Positions 36,950 through 47,900 of a DNA stretch of 64,000 nt are shown here, one piece after another (the stretch's first letter is position 1; each line of letters begins with the position of its first letter). A model generated the notes under the pieces. The model was not told the origin of the DNA, did not search any database, and saw only the letters and a program-made list of their open reading frames with translations. The translations under genes were made by a program, and so were the position numbers. The stretch is from Setaria digitata (taxonomy: Eukaryota; Nematoda; Chromadorea; Rhabditida; Setariidae). The stretch is taken from the NCBI GenBank assembly GCA_003640385.1, contig RCAB01000045.1, positions 124,001-188,000 on the forward strand. Direction: 5' to 3'.

Positions 36950-38502
36950 ATGTGGAGTCAACGTTTTTTTCGGAGTGTGAGAAGAAGCCGCCACTTACTG
37001 AATGTTTCATCACCGACATCGTTGTTTTACGCAGGTGAACTTAGTATAAAAAGAAGTGAATTGTCTCTCTTAATTGGAGGAGTTAGGGGGGATTAAGGAG
37101 AGTGCTGTTATTTGAAAAGTAAAATAGGATCATTTAACAGTCGTAATCTGTGCAGTAATTTATTGGAGTGATGAATTTAGTTAAGAAAAGTGTATGCGCG
37201 GGATACTTTTGATAACGAATAACCATATTTTCAACTTTATTTGCATCTTCCTTGGGAAAATGGAGCGTTTTTTTTTCGTGTAATGAAAATAGCACATAGA
37301 TAAGTGGTCATTTGAGGGGAGTCCTTGTATCGTTTGTGGGAAACTCACTTCCACCTTTCTACAACAATAAAAAAGTTGCAGCTCGAACTATTTTTATCCA
37401 GGTGCAAGAGACACCTAATCCAGCAACTCTGAAGTTCCTCCCTGGAAAAACTATAATGGGGAAAAGTAGAGGAACACTTGATTTCACTAGTTTATTATCT
37501 GCGAAGAAGAGTCCATTAGCAGTGTAAGTGTTATTCATTTTTTTTTTCTTTTTTTTTGTGAAACTTTGGAATCAGTCGTGTCATGTAGCACTTTTGAAGA
37601 CGCTTTCGTTTGAAATTCAATTTGAAAAATTGTTTACATCCTGTTTTTTTGACTCTGGACTAAAGAGAATCAACTGAAAAATTTTTATCAGCTTAAATAT
37701 TTTTACCTTATTTTTTGTAGTGAACTTTTTCTGATAAACGGTGTGAAAAGCGTTTTGTTCGGTGAAGACTATATTACAATCACGAAACAAAATGAAGCAG
37801 ATGACTGGAGTCTATTAAAGCCTGAAATTTTTGCTGTACTTATGGATTATCTGCAGTCCGGAAAACCAATCGTAAATGAAGGTGAAATGCCGAACAGTCC
37901 TGTGGATACTGGTAGGTCTTTTCAGATAACTGAATTAGTCTTTTATTGTCAGTAGAAAAATCCATTCGTTTCGAATTTATTGTATTTATTCGCCACTTCT
38001 CATATCTGTACGTTATCTGTTTCTAATATTCAAGAAATACACCCGGAGGATAGTGACACAGTGGCAATGATCAAGGAATTGTTGGAGAGTCGTATAAAGC
38101 CAATGGTACAAGAAGATGGTGGTGATGTGATATATAAAGGTTTTCACGATGGCATTGTACATCTTAAAATGCAGGTAATTAGTTGCTTTACACTTAGCTA
38201 CAACGAAGCTCCAGGCATTTATGGAAAATTAGTCTCTTTGTCTGACTTGTATATTTTTTGTCTCGTACATGCTCATAAATTTGGTTTTCACTGTTTCTTT
38301 TCAGGGGTCATGTACGGGATGCCCAAGTTCGTCTGTAACACTTCAATCCGGTATCAAAAATATGTTACAATTTTATGTACCTGAAGTAAGAGATGTCTTG
38401 GAGGTGAAAGATGAAGCGGAGGACATTGTGGATTCATCTTTCGATGACTTGATGGGAAAAATTAGGGTGAAGCCGAAACAAAACGAAGGAAGTAAAGAAT
38501 GA
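36950..38502 (+). CDS. nfu-1: NFU1 mitochondrial iron-sulfur cluster scaffold
   Basis: Late-acting mitochondrial carrier of 4Fe-4S clusters to targets such as lipoate synthase. Five exons in phase give 251 aa (human NFU1 is 254): 36950-37034, 37382-37523, 37721-37911, 38035-38174, 38305-38502. Residues 1-29 form an Arg-rich, acid-free presequence ([17 protein letters not shown]), consistent with mitochondrial import. The N-terminal Nfu domain carries [19 protein letters not shown] and [16 protein letters not shown]. The C-terminal NifU-like domain has [17 protein letters not shown] and the cluster-binding pair C189-T-G-C192 ([20 protein letters not shown]). The exon 2 acceptor at GTTGCAG was chosen over a later CCAG because it alone keeps phase and leaves the RTIF sequence expected before IQVQ. 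All family hallmarks are intact. Confidence 0.95.
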
Positions 38503-40341
38503 TGTATTCACTATATTGTGTTAAAAGTTCAGACAAATTATGCAATGTTGTCGATAATGCGTAGAAAAATGATTGTAATTTTGCTATAGAGAATTTGTTA
38601 AAAAGCTAGGAGAAAAAGATTACCTCACAAAAATTTCTTCTCTTCAGATTCTATAGGTTTTTCTTCTTAACAAACTTGAAATCGAAAATTATTTCTTTAA
38701 ACCAAGTCAAAATTTCTTTTATTGGGAAGCATCTATACAAACCAATTTGTTCTCTTCCATGGCTTGTTGGAAAAACAAATACTTTTATGACAGGTTTAAT
38801 TTGTGGATTGTTTTTATTTTCTTCTGTTAGTATTTAAATATCATTTCAAAAGGAACTGTTTACTCATCTACTAGATCCACTACTTCAGTTGTTTATTTAT
38901 CGTCGTTGCCAAACTTACATCGAACAGTGAAGCTGTTCTTCGCTCTCGATGGTATAAGAAACTGTCTCAGTGAAGGAGCCTTAAAAGCAGAACGCCGTTA
39001 ACAGAACACAGTTTTATAAAGAACAAAATTTCATATTCGAATGTTTCAATTTCAATTCCCTATTTAAATTCGAAAAAAAATGAATTTGAATTATCTAAAT
39101 TTGAATCACTGAGGAAAAGTTTCTACCATCTAAATCGTCGGTACATTTCGCTTCTGAATTATTACTAATCTGCTAAATTCAAGACGTTACTGAGTCCTAC
39201 TTTGTGGATCCCTTAATTCCTGGTTTTTTGATTAAAAATAAATAAGCTATAGGAATGGATTTATTATTCAAGCTTACAAAATAATAATTAGAAATAATAA
39301 TATTACTAAGTCTGGTGCAGAGCTGCAAATTATTCCTAGCTATTTCAAGCTGGTAAATATCGAAATAACTAGCTTATTTTGTTCCTATCAAGAGAGCTCC
39401 CCATCTAGCTTGGGCACTGCCTGGCTCAAGTTTGACTTTTTCAATTCAAATGTTTTCAAAAGAAATGAAGTTAGAAATTTTTATCTGCCCGGTGATAGTA
39501 TTATGGTAGACAGTTTTCCCTTTAAATGAGATATTCACTGTCAATATAAATATGATTTTAACAATTATCAATTATGATTGTTGTTTTTTGATTTGAACTA
39601 ACTTCTAAGCTGATTTTCGACAATAAAGGACGGAAGAAATCGTTTGGTTTAATAACAGATTTTAAGAGGTCTTAAATTTGGAATCCAGAATGTATCATAA
39701 GAAATTCGCCGAGAGTTTAAGTAGTCTTTCTGGGGGAATACTGTAAAAGAGTTGTTGAGACTTTTGGAAAGGAGAAAACTGCTTTTTTTTTCAGCCTTTT
39801 TTTCTGGAACTTGACTGGAGAGGAAAAGCAAAGTACAATAAATAATGGATAATGTAGGAGTTTCCTGGATCAGACTTTTCTTCAAACTTCCCATAACTAG
39901 CAAATTTATGACCTATTTGATGATAAGGAACTTGTTGCGAAGGTTTTTGTATAGAAATAAGCAGTTACAGTGGAAGCAGCAAAAATACGTTCAAATCATG
40001 GCCGATTTCCCAAAAAGTTTAACACTCTCGAATTAGTCTTCAGAGAAATACTCTGCCAAATTTAAACCTTTCATCTCACTAAGCTCGAAGCATCATCTTC
40101 ATTACTTTGTTTGGCACTCTCACTTGTTTTAAAGACGCCGATTCACAACACTGACCCGATACAAAGCCCAGAAACAGTAGAAACATTCAACAACAAATGT
40201 TCCGCTTCATTGATGCCAATTAAAAGAAAAGTACTCATTGTCTTCCACTATTGCACAGTGTGACATACAGGCTGAAAATTGGTAATATTCGTGCTCCTTC
40301 CCATTCGGACTCGCGTGAGATGATATCCTAGATGCCGAGCA
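38503..40341. other. Intergenic, no gene seen
   Basis: AT-rich sequence between NFU1 and the XRCC1-like gene, with no phased exons on either strand. Two small chance ORFs (39649-39903 minus, 39845-40036 plus) lack splice context. A TTGCACAG acceptor-like site near 40257 could belong to the XRCC1-like leader. Confidence 0.5.
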
Positions 40342-42643
40342 ATGGAGATAGCGAGAGTAAAGCTTATTATGTCATGTTCCGGTTCAGAGCCTGGTTTTGA
40401 GGCTGATCTGCTTGGGAACAGTGTAGGCGGACGAACGAAATGGAAAGGAAAAGATGCTAATATTTATCAAACCATGATAGATAGTATTGATTACTAGGCG
40501 GGTAAATTCCTGAACTTGAATTCGTACCATCTTGCTGCCTTTTCGACAAATTTCCTTCATGAATACATCTGTTTGATTAAATAAAAAAATTATTGCTAAA
40601 CATTTTTTTTTTGTTTACAGGTGCTTCGACTAATGTAGTCACCCTACAACTGGAAAGGGAGTATGTGATTAAATCGGTGGATGTTGGTAATGAATTTAGT
40701 GCGTTGATCTCAATTCTCGTATCTAAATAATATGATGTTAGTCGCAGCTCCCAGGTAGTTGATTTTATATAATGATCAAAACGCCTTTTAAGTGTGCTAC
40801 AGCCTTTAATTTCTTCGAGGCAGAATTACAGAATTGAGAGAAGAGAAGCAATTTTATTTTCCCTGCTTTATGTTGTTTTCTGAAAAATATTGTCTCTTTT
40901 TGCCCTTTATGGTAAACGACTTCTGATATCTGTCTTCGCTTTTTTAAAATTTTGTTCCAAGTAGTTTGTATGCAACCATTCAATCACGCGGTACCTTATG
41001 GGATTTCATTTATTACTATAACTGTTAAAAGTTCAGAAGCGAATGGAGCTTTTTACCTTATATGCGAAGTACCCAAATTTTATCAGCTTCTGTCCCAAAA
41101 ATCCCTTTGGGTACTCGCATGAAAACTGTGAAAAATATTGCCGAAGCCGGCGTAATGTTTAAGCATAAAGAAAAATTTAAAGATATACATGTAAGTTTGC
41201 TATGAAATATTTCTATTACTTAGTGTAATTTCNCACTTAGTGTAATTTCAGGTAGATTACAATTGAAAATATCAGACAGTTCTAAATAGTAAAAATTATT
41301 TTAGCCATTCCAGCATTTGGTTAAATTTTTTTTTCCTCCTGTAGTTTTCTGTAAACTTGTAAATTTTAATCTTACCACTAACATAGTTAGTTATTANTAC
41401 TTAGTGTAATTTCAGGTAGAATACAATTGAAAATATCAGACAGTTCTAAATAGTAAAAGTTATTTTAGCCATTCCAGCATTTGGTTAAATTTTTTTTTCC
41501 TCCTGCAGTTTTCTGTAAACTTGTAAATTTTAATCTTACCACTAACATAGTTAGTTATTATTTTAGTTGTCTTTTGTTTTTGTAACCAGCAAAGAGAAAG
41601 AAAATGAGGGTTTTGTTGAAGAGAGGAACAGGAAACATGAGAAAAACAAGCCGAAAAAGAAAAAAAAAACATGAGAAAAACAAGCCGTAAAAGCTAAGGT
41701 GGAATTATTATTAAATAATATTCCTATTATTAGTAGATTTAATACAGAATATCATTCTTATTAAATTAGTTTACCAATATGTATTNGCTTGACAATCCTG
41801 TAAAAGCTAAGGTGGAATTATTATTAAATAATATTCCTATTATGAGTAGATTTAATACAGAATATCATTCTTATTAAATTAGTTTACCAATATGTATTTA
41901 GGCGTAAGCATTTTTCATAAGAAAAAGTGCCGTCATTTTTATAAAATCCAGTTGATGGTATTAGAATTAATGATTGATGGGCGTGTAAAAAATATTGGCA
42001 TGAACTTGATTAAATAGTTGACATTGAAACTTCTCAAATTTCAGCATTCGAAGCTGACTAAAAGTAGAAGTCAGAAGGCCGGAATTAGTTGTGGAAATTC
42101 ATTAGAACATCAAACCATTTCGTCAAAAGCTGCATGTATAGAAAGTAATGGAATTCCGGGACAGAGGAAGCAAAGAATAGTAGAAGAAGAGACAAAGAAA
42201 GGAGTTAGTATATTTTGATTTTTCGTATGGTACTTACAAAATATTAAATTTCATGGTGTTGTAACTTTTCATAGTCATTTCTTACTTTATATAACTTAAT
42301 TTCTTGAAGGGATTACGTGGCATAAGGTTTGCTCTCAGTGGTTATCAAAATCCTCAGCGAAGCGTAATATGCGATAAAGCAAAAGAGATGGGAGACATCT
42401 ATGAGAAAGATTGGTCTTCCCGATGTACTCATCTTGTCTGCGCCTTCGGAAACATACCGAAATATCGTCAGGTTGGAAGAACAAGTTAGTCCTGCTAACA
42501 CATCTTATATTTGACCCTTTTTATTAGTTGAGATAATCGTTACTGACAAGTGGGCAGAAATGTGTTATACCCAGAAAAAGCGTTTTCCTGAAAAGTATTT
42601 TACCCTATCGCATAAATACGACCAGAAACTTTTTAAAAAGTAA
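40342..42643 (+). CDS. XRCC1: XRCC1-like DNA repair scaffold, single BRCT domain
   Basis: XRCC1 scaffolds single-strand-break repair. Six exons join in phase to 282 aa: 40342-40483, 40621-40718, 41032-41190, 42045-42203, 42310-42484, 42528-42643. The N-terminal domain starts MEIARVKLIMSCSGSE and continues with NVVTLQLEREYVIKSVDVGN, matching the XRCC1 NTD, then a weaker match at QILSASVPKIPLGTR. A basic linker (KLTKSRSQKAG) leads into one BRCT: RGIRFALSGYQNPQRS, DWSSRCTHLVCAFGN, PKYRQVGRT and TDKWAEMC with its conserved Trp. This BRCT resembles the central, PARP-binding BRCT1 of human XRCC1. The protein stops 13 residues after the KYFTLSH segment, with no second BRCT (the ligase III site). The last NTD strands (human IVCSQPYSKDSPFG region) are missing; the intron where they should lie holds three assembly Ns. 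The exon 3 acceptor (TTAAAAG) is weak. Confidence 0.82.
41218..41559. repeat. Duplications flanking Ns at 41233 and 41397
   Basis: A 15-bp ACTTAGTGTAATTTC element stands on both sides of the N at 41233. A copy of about 160 bp (41235-41396) is repeated at 41399-41559 across the N at 41397 with only a few differences. This is a misjoined overlap inside the third intron of the XRCC1-like gene. Confidence 0.85.
41688..41897. repeat. About 98-bp duplication flanking an N (41786)
   Basis: A segment starting TAAAAGCTAAGGTGGAATTA occurs at 41688-41785 and again at 41801-41897, almost identical, around the N at 41786. Same intron and same likely cause: overlapping contig ends or haplotypes placed in tandem. 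Confidence 0.85.
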
Positions 42644-44312
42644 AGCTTCCATATCTACTGTACATTTGCATGTAATTGCTAAAAATTCATTTTTGGACGC
42701 AACAACTACATTCTTGAAATACTTAGTGTTTACACTGAGTTATCGAGCGGCGGAATCATATGGTAAAATTCGTGTTGTCCTCAAATGATGCACACTTTGT
42801 AAGCGAGATTTCTGGCATTTTTTTCTCACTTTCCCGTTCTTATTAGCTCTTTTACTCATCTTTGATTCTTCGGATTATTCCCTCCAGTTATGATTTTGCC
42901 AAGCAGTCAGTTTCATATTATTTTTGCTTTTAGTCGCCTCCAGTTTGCCAGTTTGATTCAGGTGGTTTGTCCATCTTGCCTTCCGGAAATTGGACCAATT
43001 TTCCTTGTAACTACTGCAGTGACAACTTTGGATCCACTGTTCTTTGTAGTTAGCAGAGTAATGACTTTCGAATTAGTTTCCAGAGCAGTTGTGCTCTATC
43101 CCACTAATCTACCTTGTAAATTACTATCTGGTCGAGCGGTAGTATGTACCACATAAACTTTCTTATCCAATCTTGAAGATATCCTGTAAAAATATATTAG
43201 TCGTGACATGAAAGCAAATCCTATAATGACGGAAAGTTCAAGTTGGATTTTAGATTCTTTTGTCATTTTTCCAAATTTGAATAAAGAAAACCATCTGTGT
43301 ATTTCAGGTTGAAACTTTAGCAGTTCTTTATGTTATGAAATATCACGCCGTACAAGTCGATGAATGTTTTCCAAGGAGCGAACTTATAAAGTCGCGAAAT
43401 TAGAAATTAGTATGCTGCACTGTTATTCTGATGATGAATACCTACTGGGATAGAGATAATATTTACTCGTAAAAATATATGCGGAAATGCTGGTAGTTGC
43501 ATTTTTCTTCAAATGTGACTTTAGCAAAGTCCTTAACAGTTTCTCTCCTATAAAGTCCTTGTATATGTGCAAAAGTGCTTAAAACTGTTGAACTTGAAAA
43601 ACAAGATATGTTTCATTAAGGGATATTATAAAATTAAAGATTATGGGAACTTTTCTCATGTAAATTACATTGAAATAGCTAGTCGCCTTGGGTAATCGGA
43701 GTCGTTCAGTTTTCTTTTCAAAAGGGAATAAAAAAGTGGTTTTTCTTGATAAAAAAATTGGTCCCATTCTGTAGCTCGTCTTTTATATGTTATTAAAGGC
43801 ATTCATAATTTGTTAAATACTTCTGTTTTGCTATGTTTGTGATTCGAAATTTTCCGTATGAAGATGATGATATTTCTTTTCCTGTATTAATTTTGGAAGA
43901 ACTGTACGATGGTTTTATTTAACATACATATAAAAAATCTATTTTGAAGCAAAGCCTATTTTTATCGCAGCTGTAATTCTGACTGCTTGATAATATCTGA
44001 AAGAATTAATAAAAATTATGTTTTGTAGATCATCCTTCATATTCAGTTGTCTTTCGTTATCATTTCAAGTGATTATCTGTCGATTTTAATACATCGATCT
44101 AATAATCTAGGAACTCTGTACTTATATTTGAAAACTCTTTAAGATTCTTCGTATACTGTTATTGTTGCTAGTTGTTGCAAGTTTGATCTTGTTGTTAATA
44201 TTGTTGCAAGTTCAGTAGTTTGGTGTTTTCCGATACGACATCAAACTGTCAGTTGATGTATATTGAAATTCTACTGAGCTCTATGCTTTCTATAATTACT
44301 TCATTTTTTTAG
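42644..44312. other. Downstream of XRCC1-like gene; possible orphan exon 43308-43403
   Basis: A GTATTTCAG acceptor at 43307 is followed by 31 open codons (VETLAVLYVMKYHAVQVDEC onward) and a TAG. The stretch 42890-43156 stays open on the plus strand for about 88 codons but overlaps open frames elsewhere and has no known similarity. I could not phase these into a gene or onto the XRCC1-like gene, so they may be extra 3' exons of it or chance. Confidence 0.3.
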
Positions 44313-44915
44313 ACTGCGGTCGGATCTACTTCCGCTTACTGTCCTAATTTACAATTATGCTAAAACATTTGGTAAGTGTTTGAATTACTTATACTAAAAA
44401 ATATTTGTAAATATTTTGTTGTTCGTGTTCTCTTCATCGAAATACAGAAATTATGTCTACAAGTTTTCAGGTATCTTTTGGTGTTGGCATTTATGTTGGC
44501 ATTTACTTGGATCAAAACCGTCAAGTAGATATTTCTTTGTCGTCATGACTATATTTATGCTTTATATAAATGACGAGCTGTGTAGTGACAGTTTTGGCAG
44601 ATACAGTACATTTAAGGAAAATTACCGCTGCTGTTCGCAGTTTAAGAAAAAATTTAAAAGCTATAAACCGAAAAGAAAGCAGTAACATTTTTAAAAGAAA
44701 TAAAAATAATGGTACTTATTTGGAAGCATTCAAAAGTTTTTTTTTTTTAGATTCACAAAGTCTCCTCACCAAAAGAACTGTTTATTCACTTCTTGGACGA
44801 AGCTGATCACTTTCTTACTGGTATTCGTGAAGAAAGTAATGGGAATCGTTTGAGGAAGGAGGATGAAACTTTTTTCAAGGAAATAGATGATTGGTTCAAT
44901 CCGAAGAAGCATTAG
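44313..44915 (+). CDS. Possible small unassigned gene fragment (two exon candidates)
   Basis: A TTTTTTTAG acceptor is followed by 44313-44371, open in one frame only (LRSDLLPLTVLIYNYAKTF) and ending at a GTAAGT donor in phase 1. A second acceptor after a T-run leads to 44751-44915: 54 codons (IHKVSSPKELFIHFLDEADH onward, acidic, ending FNPKKH) and a TAG in phase 0. The phases do not match directly. In the phase that would fit exon 1, the second exon stops after about 18 codons. An intermediate exon near 44460-44690 (MTSCVVTVLADTVHLRK) also exits in phase 1. The family is not recognised; treat as low-confidence coding. Confidence 0.3.
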
Positions 44916-47900
44916 CTCTAATAATTGTTTTATTGTATCTGTCATATTTCTGAAGTGTTTCATTTTTTAGCTCTCATGAGATACACTAATGTCTCTGGGA
45001 TTAAAACAATCTGAAATCGTATTTTCAGCTTTTCATCCTTCCTTCAAAATAGTTTAGTCTTTGCTTCTGTCCATAGTTAATTGACATCATTTTAGGGCGT
45101 GCAAGCTTAGATTCAATATTGATGTAAGTTTTGCAGAGACAATAAAATGAAATGTAAATTTGGCTTCTGACAAAGCTATATCCCATTGAAATTAACAAAT
45201 TATTTTCTGAAGGTTTTAGCAAGTGATGAGCACAATGATACTGCGATGCTCAACACTTTTTTAGTGTTCGAAATCCACCATGGTTCTGTGTAATGTTCTG
45301 TGCATTGCAACTGAGAATTTCGATTGTTCTTTCATGGGTCGCTTTGAAGCCCTATTATCTTTTTTTCAGGGATTCGACGTTTACATAATGAATAGTCTAG
45401 GATTAAGGCTATATGTTTATTGTCCAGCGAAAAGTGCAGCATATTCATCTTGAATTCATAATAAATAGCTGTTTAGCCGAGTAATTTTTCCACATATTTT
45501 CGATTCATTTGTAAAGCATACTGAAATCTGAGGTGTTGGCAAGTACTTCAGAGTAAACAAATGGATAGTTGATGTTTGGACAATATCCAAACCGACAATT
45601 TCGACTTGGTTATTATACTAGTTATCGTCTTTCTGACTTATTTCTTGGGGTTAAAAGTGATACAGTTAATTACCAATCGATGTCCTGAAAACTGCTTGAT
45701 TGGGTTTGCAGATCTTAGGAGAATTTCGAACAATTCAACTGAGCATAAAAAGAAAGCCTCGTAAAAAATTTCGCCTCTGACTAAAGAAAAGTTAAGCAAT
45801 GTATTTACTATTCCGACCGGAAGTTGTTTTTTCCACAGTTTTAAAATTAAAGGTTCCTTTAAAAACAAATAAAGGTGGCGAAATGTAAGGGTTTTTGCTG
45901 AGCACGGCATTTGTTTTCGGCTCTTTTAAAATAGATCTGAAAATAAGTCTTTTGTAACTTCAAACTCCGCAAACTCTACAGTTTTTCTCTTCTGAAAGAA
46001 GCGGCTTTATTAACAGGCAGTTAGGCATGCTTAGTGCAGCGGTTTTCAGTTAGCACCTGTGCTTCAGCACCTGTGCTTCACATATTGGTATACAATTCAA
46101 GAATTCAGTCGAATTTGTTTTACAGTTCAATTATATTAAAGAAAAGAAACTGCAGAAAATTAATATTGAAATCCGAAGTCTGAGGGAGTTCATGTCAGCG
46201 GAAATTTTCATGTCATTCTATCCCATCAAGATGAGCATTTTATTTGTCACCCTCTTCTACAATTTATTAAGAACTATTAAAGATGGCTTGGCTAAAAAAT
46301 AGAGCAAAATGCTTTCAATTAACCAAGATCCATTTCCAGACTCTTTCTCATCATCATAAAAGGTCTTTTTTAAATATTTCAATCCTATTTGATCTCTTTG
46401 CTAGAAACAATGACAATTGTTCAAAATGCGAAATTCAATAACAAATTTTCTTACTTTTCAAAGTTAACAGCGAGGAGTGAATTTCTTTTTTAAGTTTGTA
46501 TCCAAAATCTTTTATTAAAATGATGCAGAATTTAAGGATAGACCTGAAAAACTTTTGAAGTGTATACGCTTATCCGCAGCAATAAACTGATCCCTTAAAA
46601 TGATACAAGAACATTTCAAAGTGTGCTACCGTACTTTTGATAGGATGAATGTAACTGTTATGAGTAACAAGTGAAATGATATGGAAAATTTTAAATAAAT
46701 TATTGTTGGTCGTCGAACTGACGAATTTTTCAGAACAAAATTGTACCAAAGAATACTGCGGCTAAGAAGAAAAGATTATCAAATTTCGATGGAAATTTAT
46801 GATATTTTTTACATATTTTAAGAGTGAAAAATCCGACTTTTAAATAGTTCAACTTGGAGAATGGCAAGCTCACTTCATCCTGCTTATCCGCAGCAATAAA
46901 CTGATCCCTTAAAATGATACAAGAACATTTCAAAGTGTGCTACCGTACTTTTGATAGGAATGTGCTGTATACGAGACTGAAAGAAACAAAACGGTTGGTA
47001 GAAAAGCCTTTTCCTTCTTTTCTCTCCGATTTCCCGCAGTTGCTATGGTCTTTAGCATTAACATGAGTGTGTATTAATTGTGTATCAATTTCTGCTACAG
47101 CAGGAGACAAATGGAATAATTAACAGGTCAGTAGTCCGATGTAATGTTTCCTAGAATTACTTGAAATTAGCTTTTCTCGTGTTGCATTGCTGCAAAGAAC
47201 AAAAACATTGCACATTTTAGCAAGAGAGACAAAACTTTTATTAAATGTTTAGCAGAATTTCATATATTTATTTATCAGGAGGAGAGATTTAAACTTGGAA
47301 CAGCAGAGCGAAAATACGAAGTATTATTTTCTTCTTCATCTTCATTTATTGCTTGACTAGTGACTGTTAAAAAAATATTGTGATTTGAAGGGCCAAGTTT
47401 CATCATTTCTTCTATGCAATGTGATTATTTCTCCGAATTAACTAGTTCTTTTTCTCATTTTTAAATTCACAATGGAATTAAATTGCACTAAAAGGATACA
47501 GGTCAATTTCCTTCTTTACTGCTCTAATTAAATGTAGCGAAAAAGAGACTGTGGTTTTTTTTTGTGAATTGTCATTTTCAGTGTAAAAGACAATGTTTAG
47601 TTTAACTTCTATCTATCACTTCCTTTCTTTCTTGCCATTCTACTCAATAAAGGAATACAATTAGAAACCGTTAGCAGCCGAACTAGAAAATTGAAAACTT
47701 AATTGAAATATGATATGGATCATTGTTTAAAAACCATCCAATTTTCATTGTTTTTGATTTCACAAATTAAAGGAAATAATACAACGTTATCACTACGTCC
47801 CACATGATTGTTATCTTGATATAAAGTAAATTCTTAACTAAACCTTTCGACCCAATAAAACTTAAGAAGTAAACTGCGGGCATAGCTAACTGAAAGTTGT

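Noticed and set aside
45576..45764. Hydrophobic 62-aa ORF resembling a small membrane protein
   Set aside because: Begins at TTG with no ATG or acceptor; hydrophobic runs are common by chance in T-rich frames.
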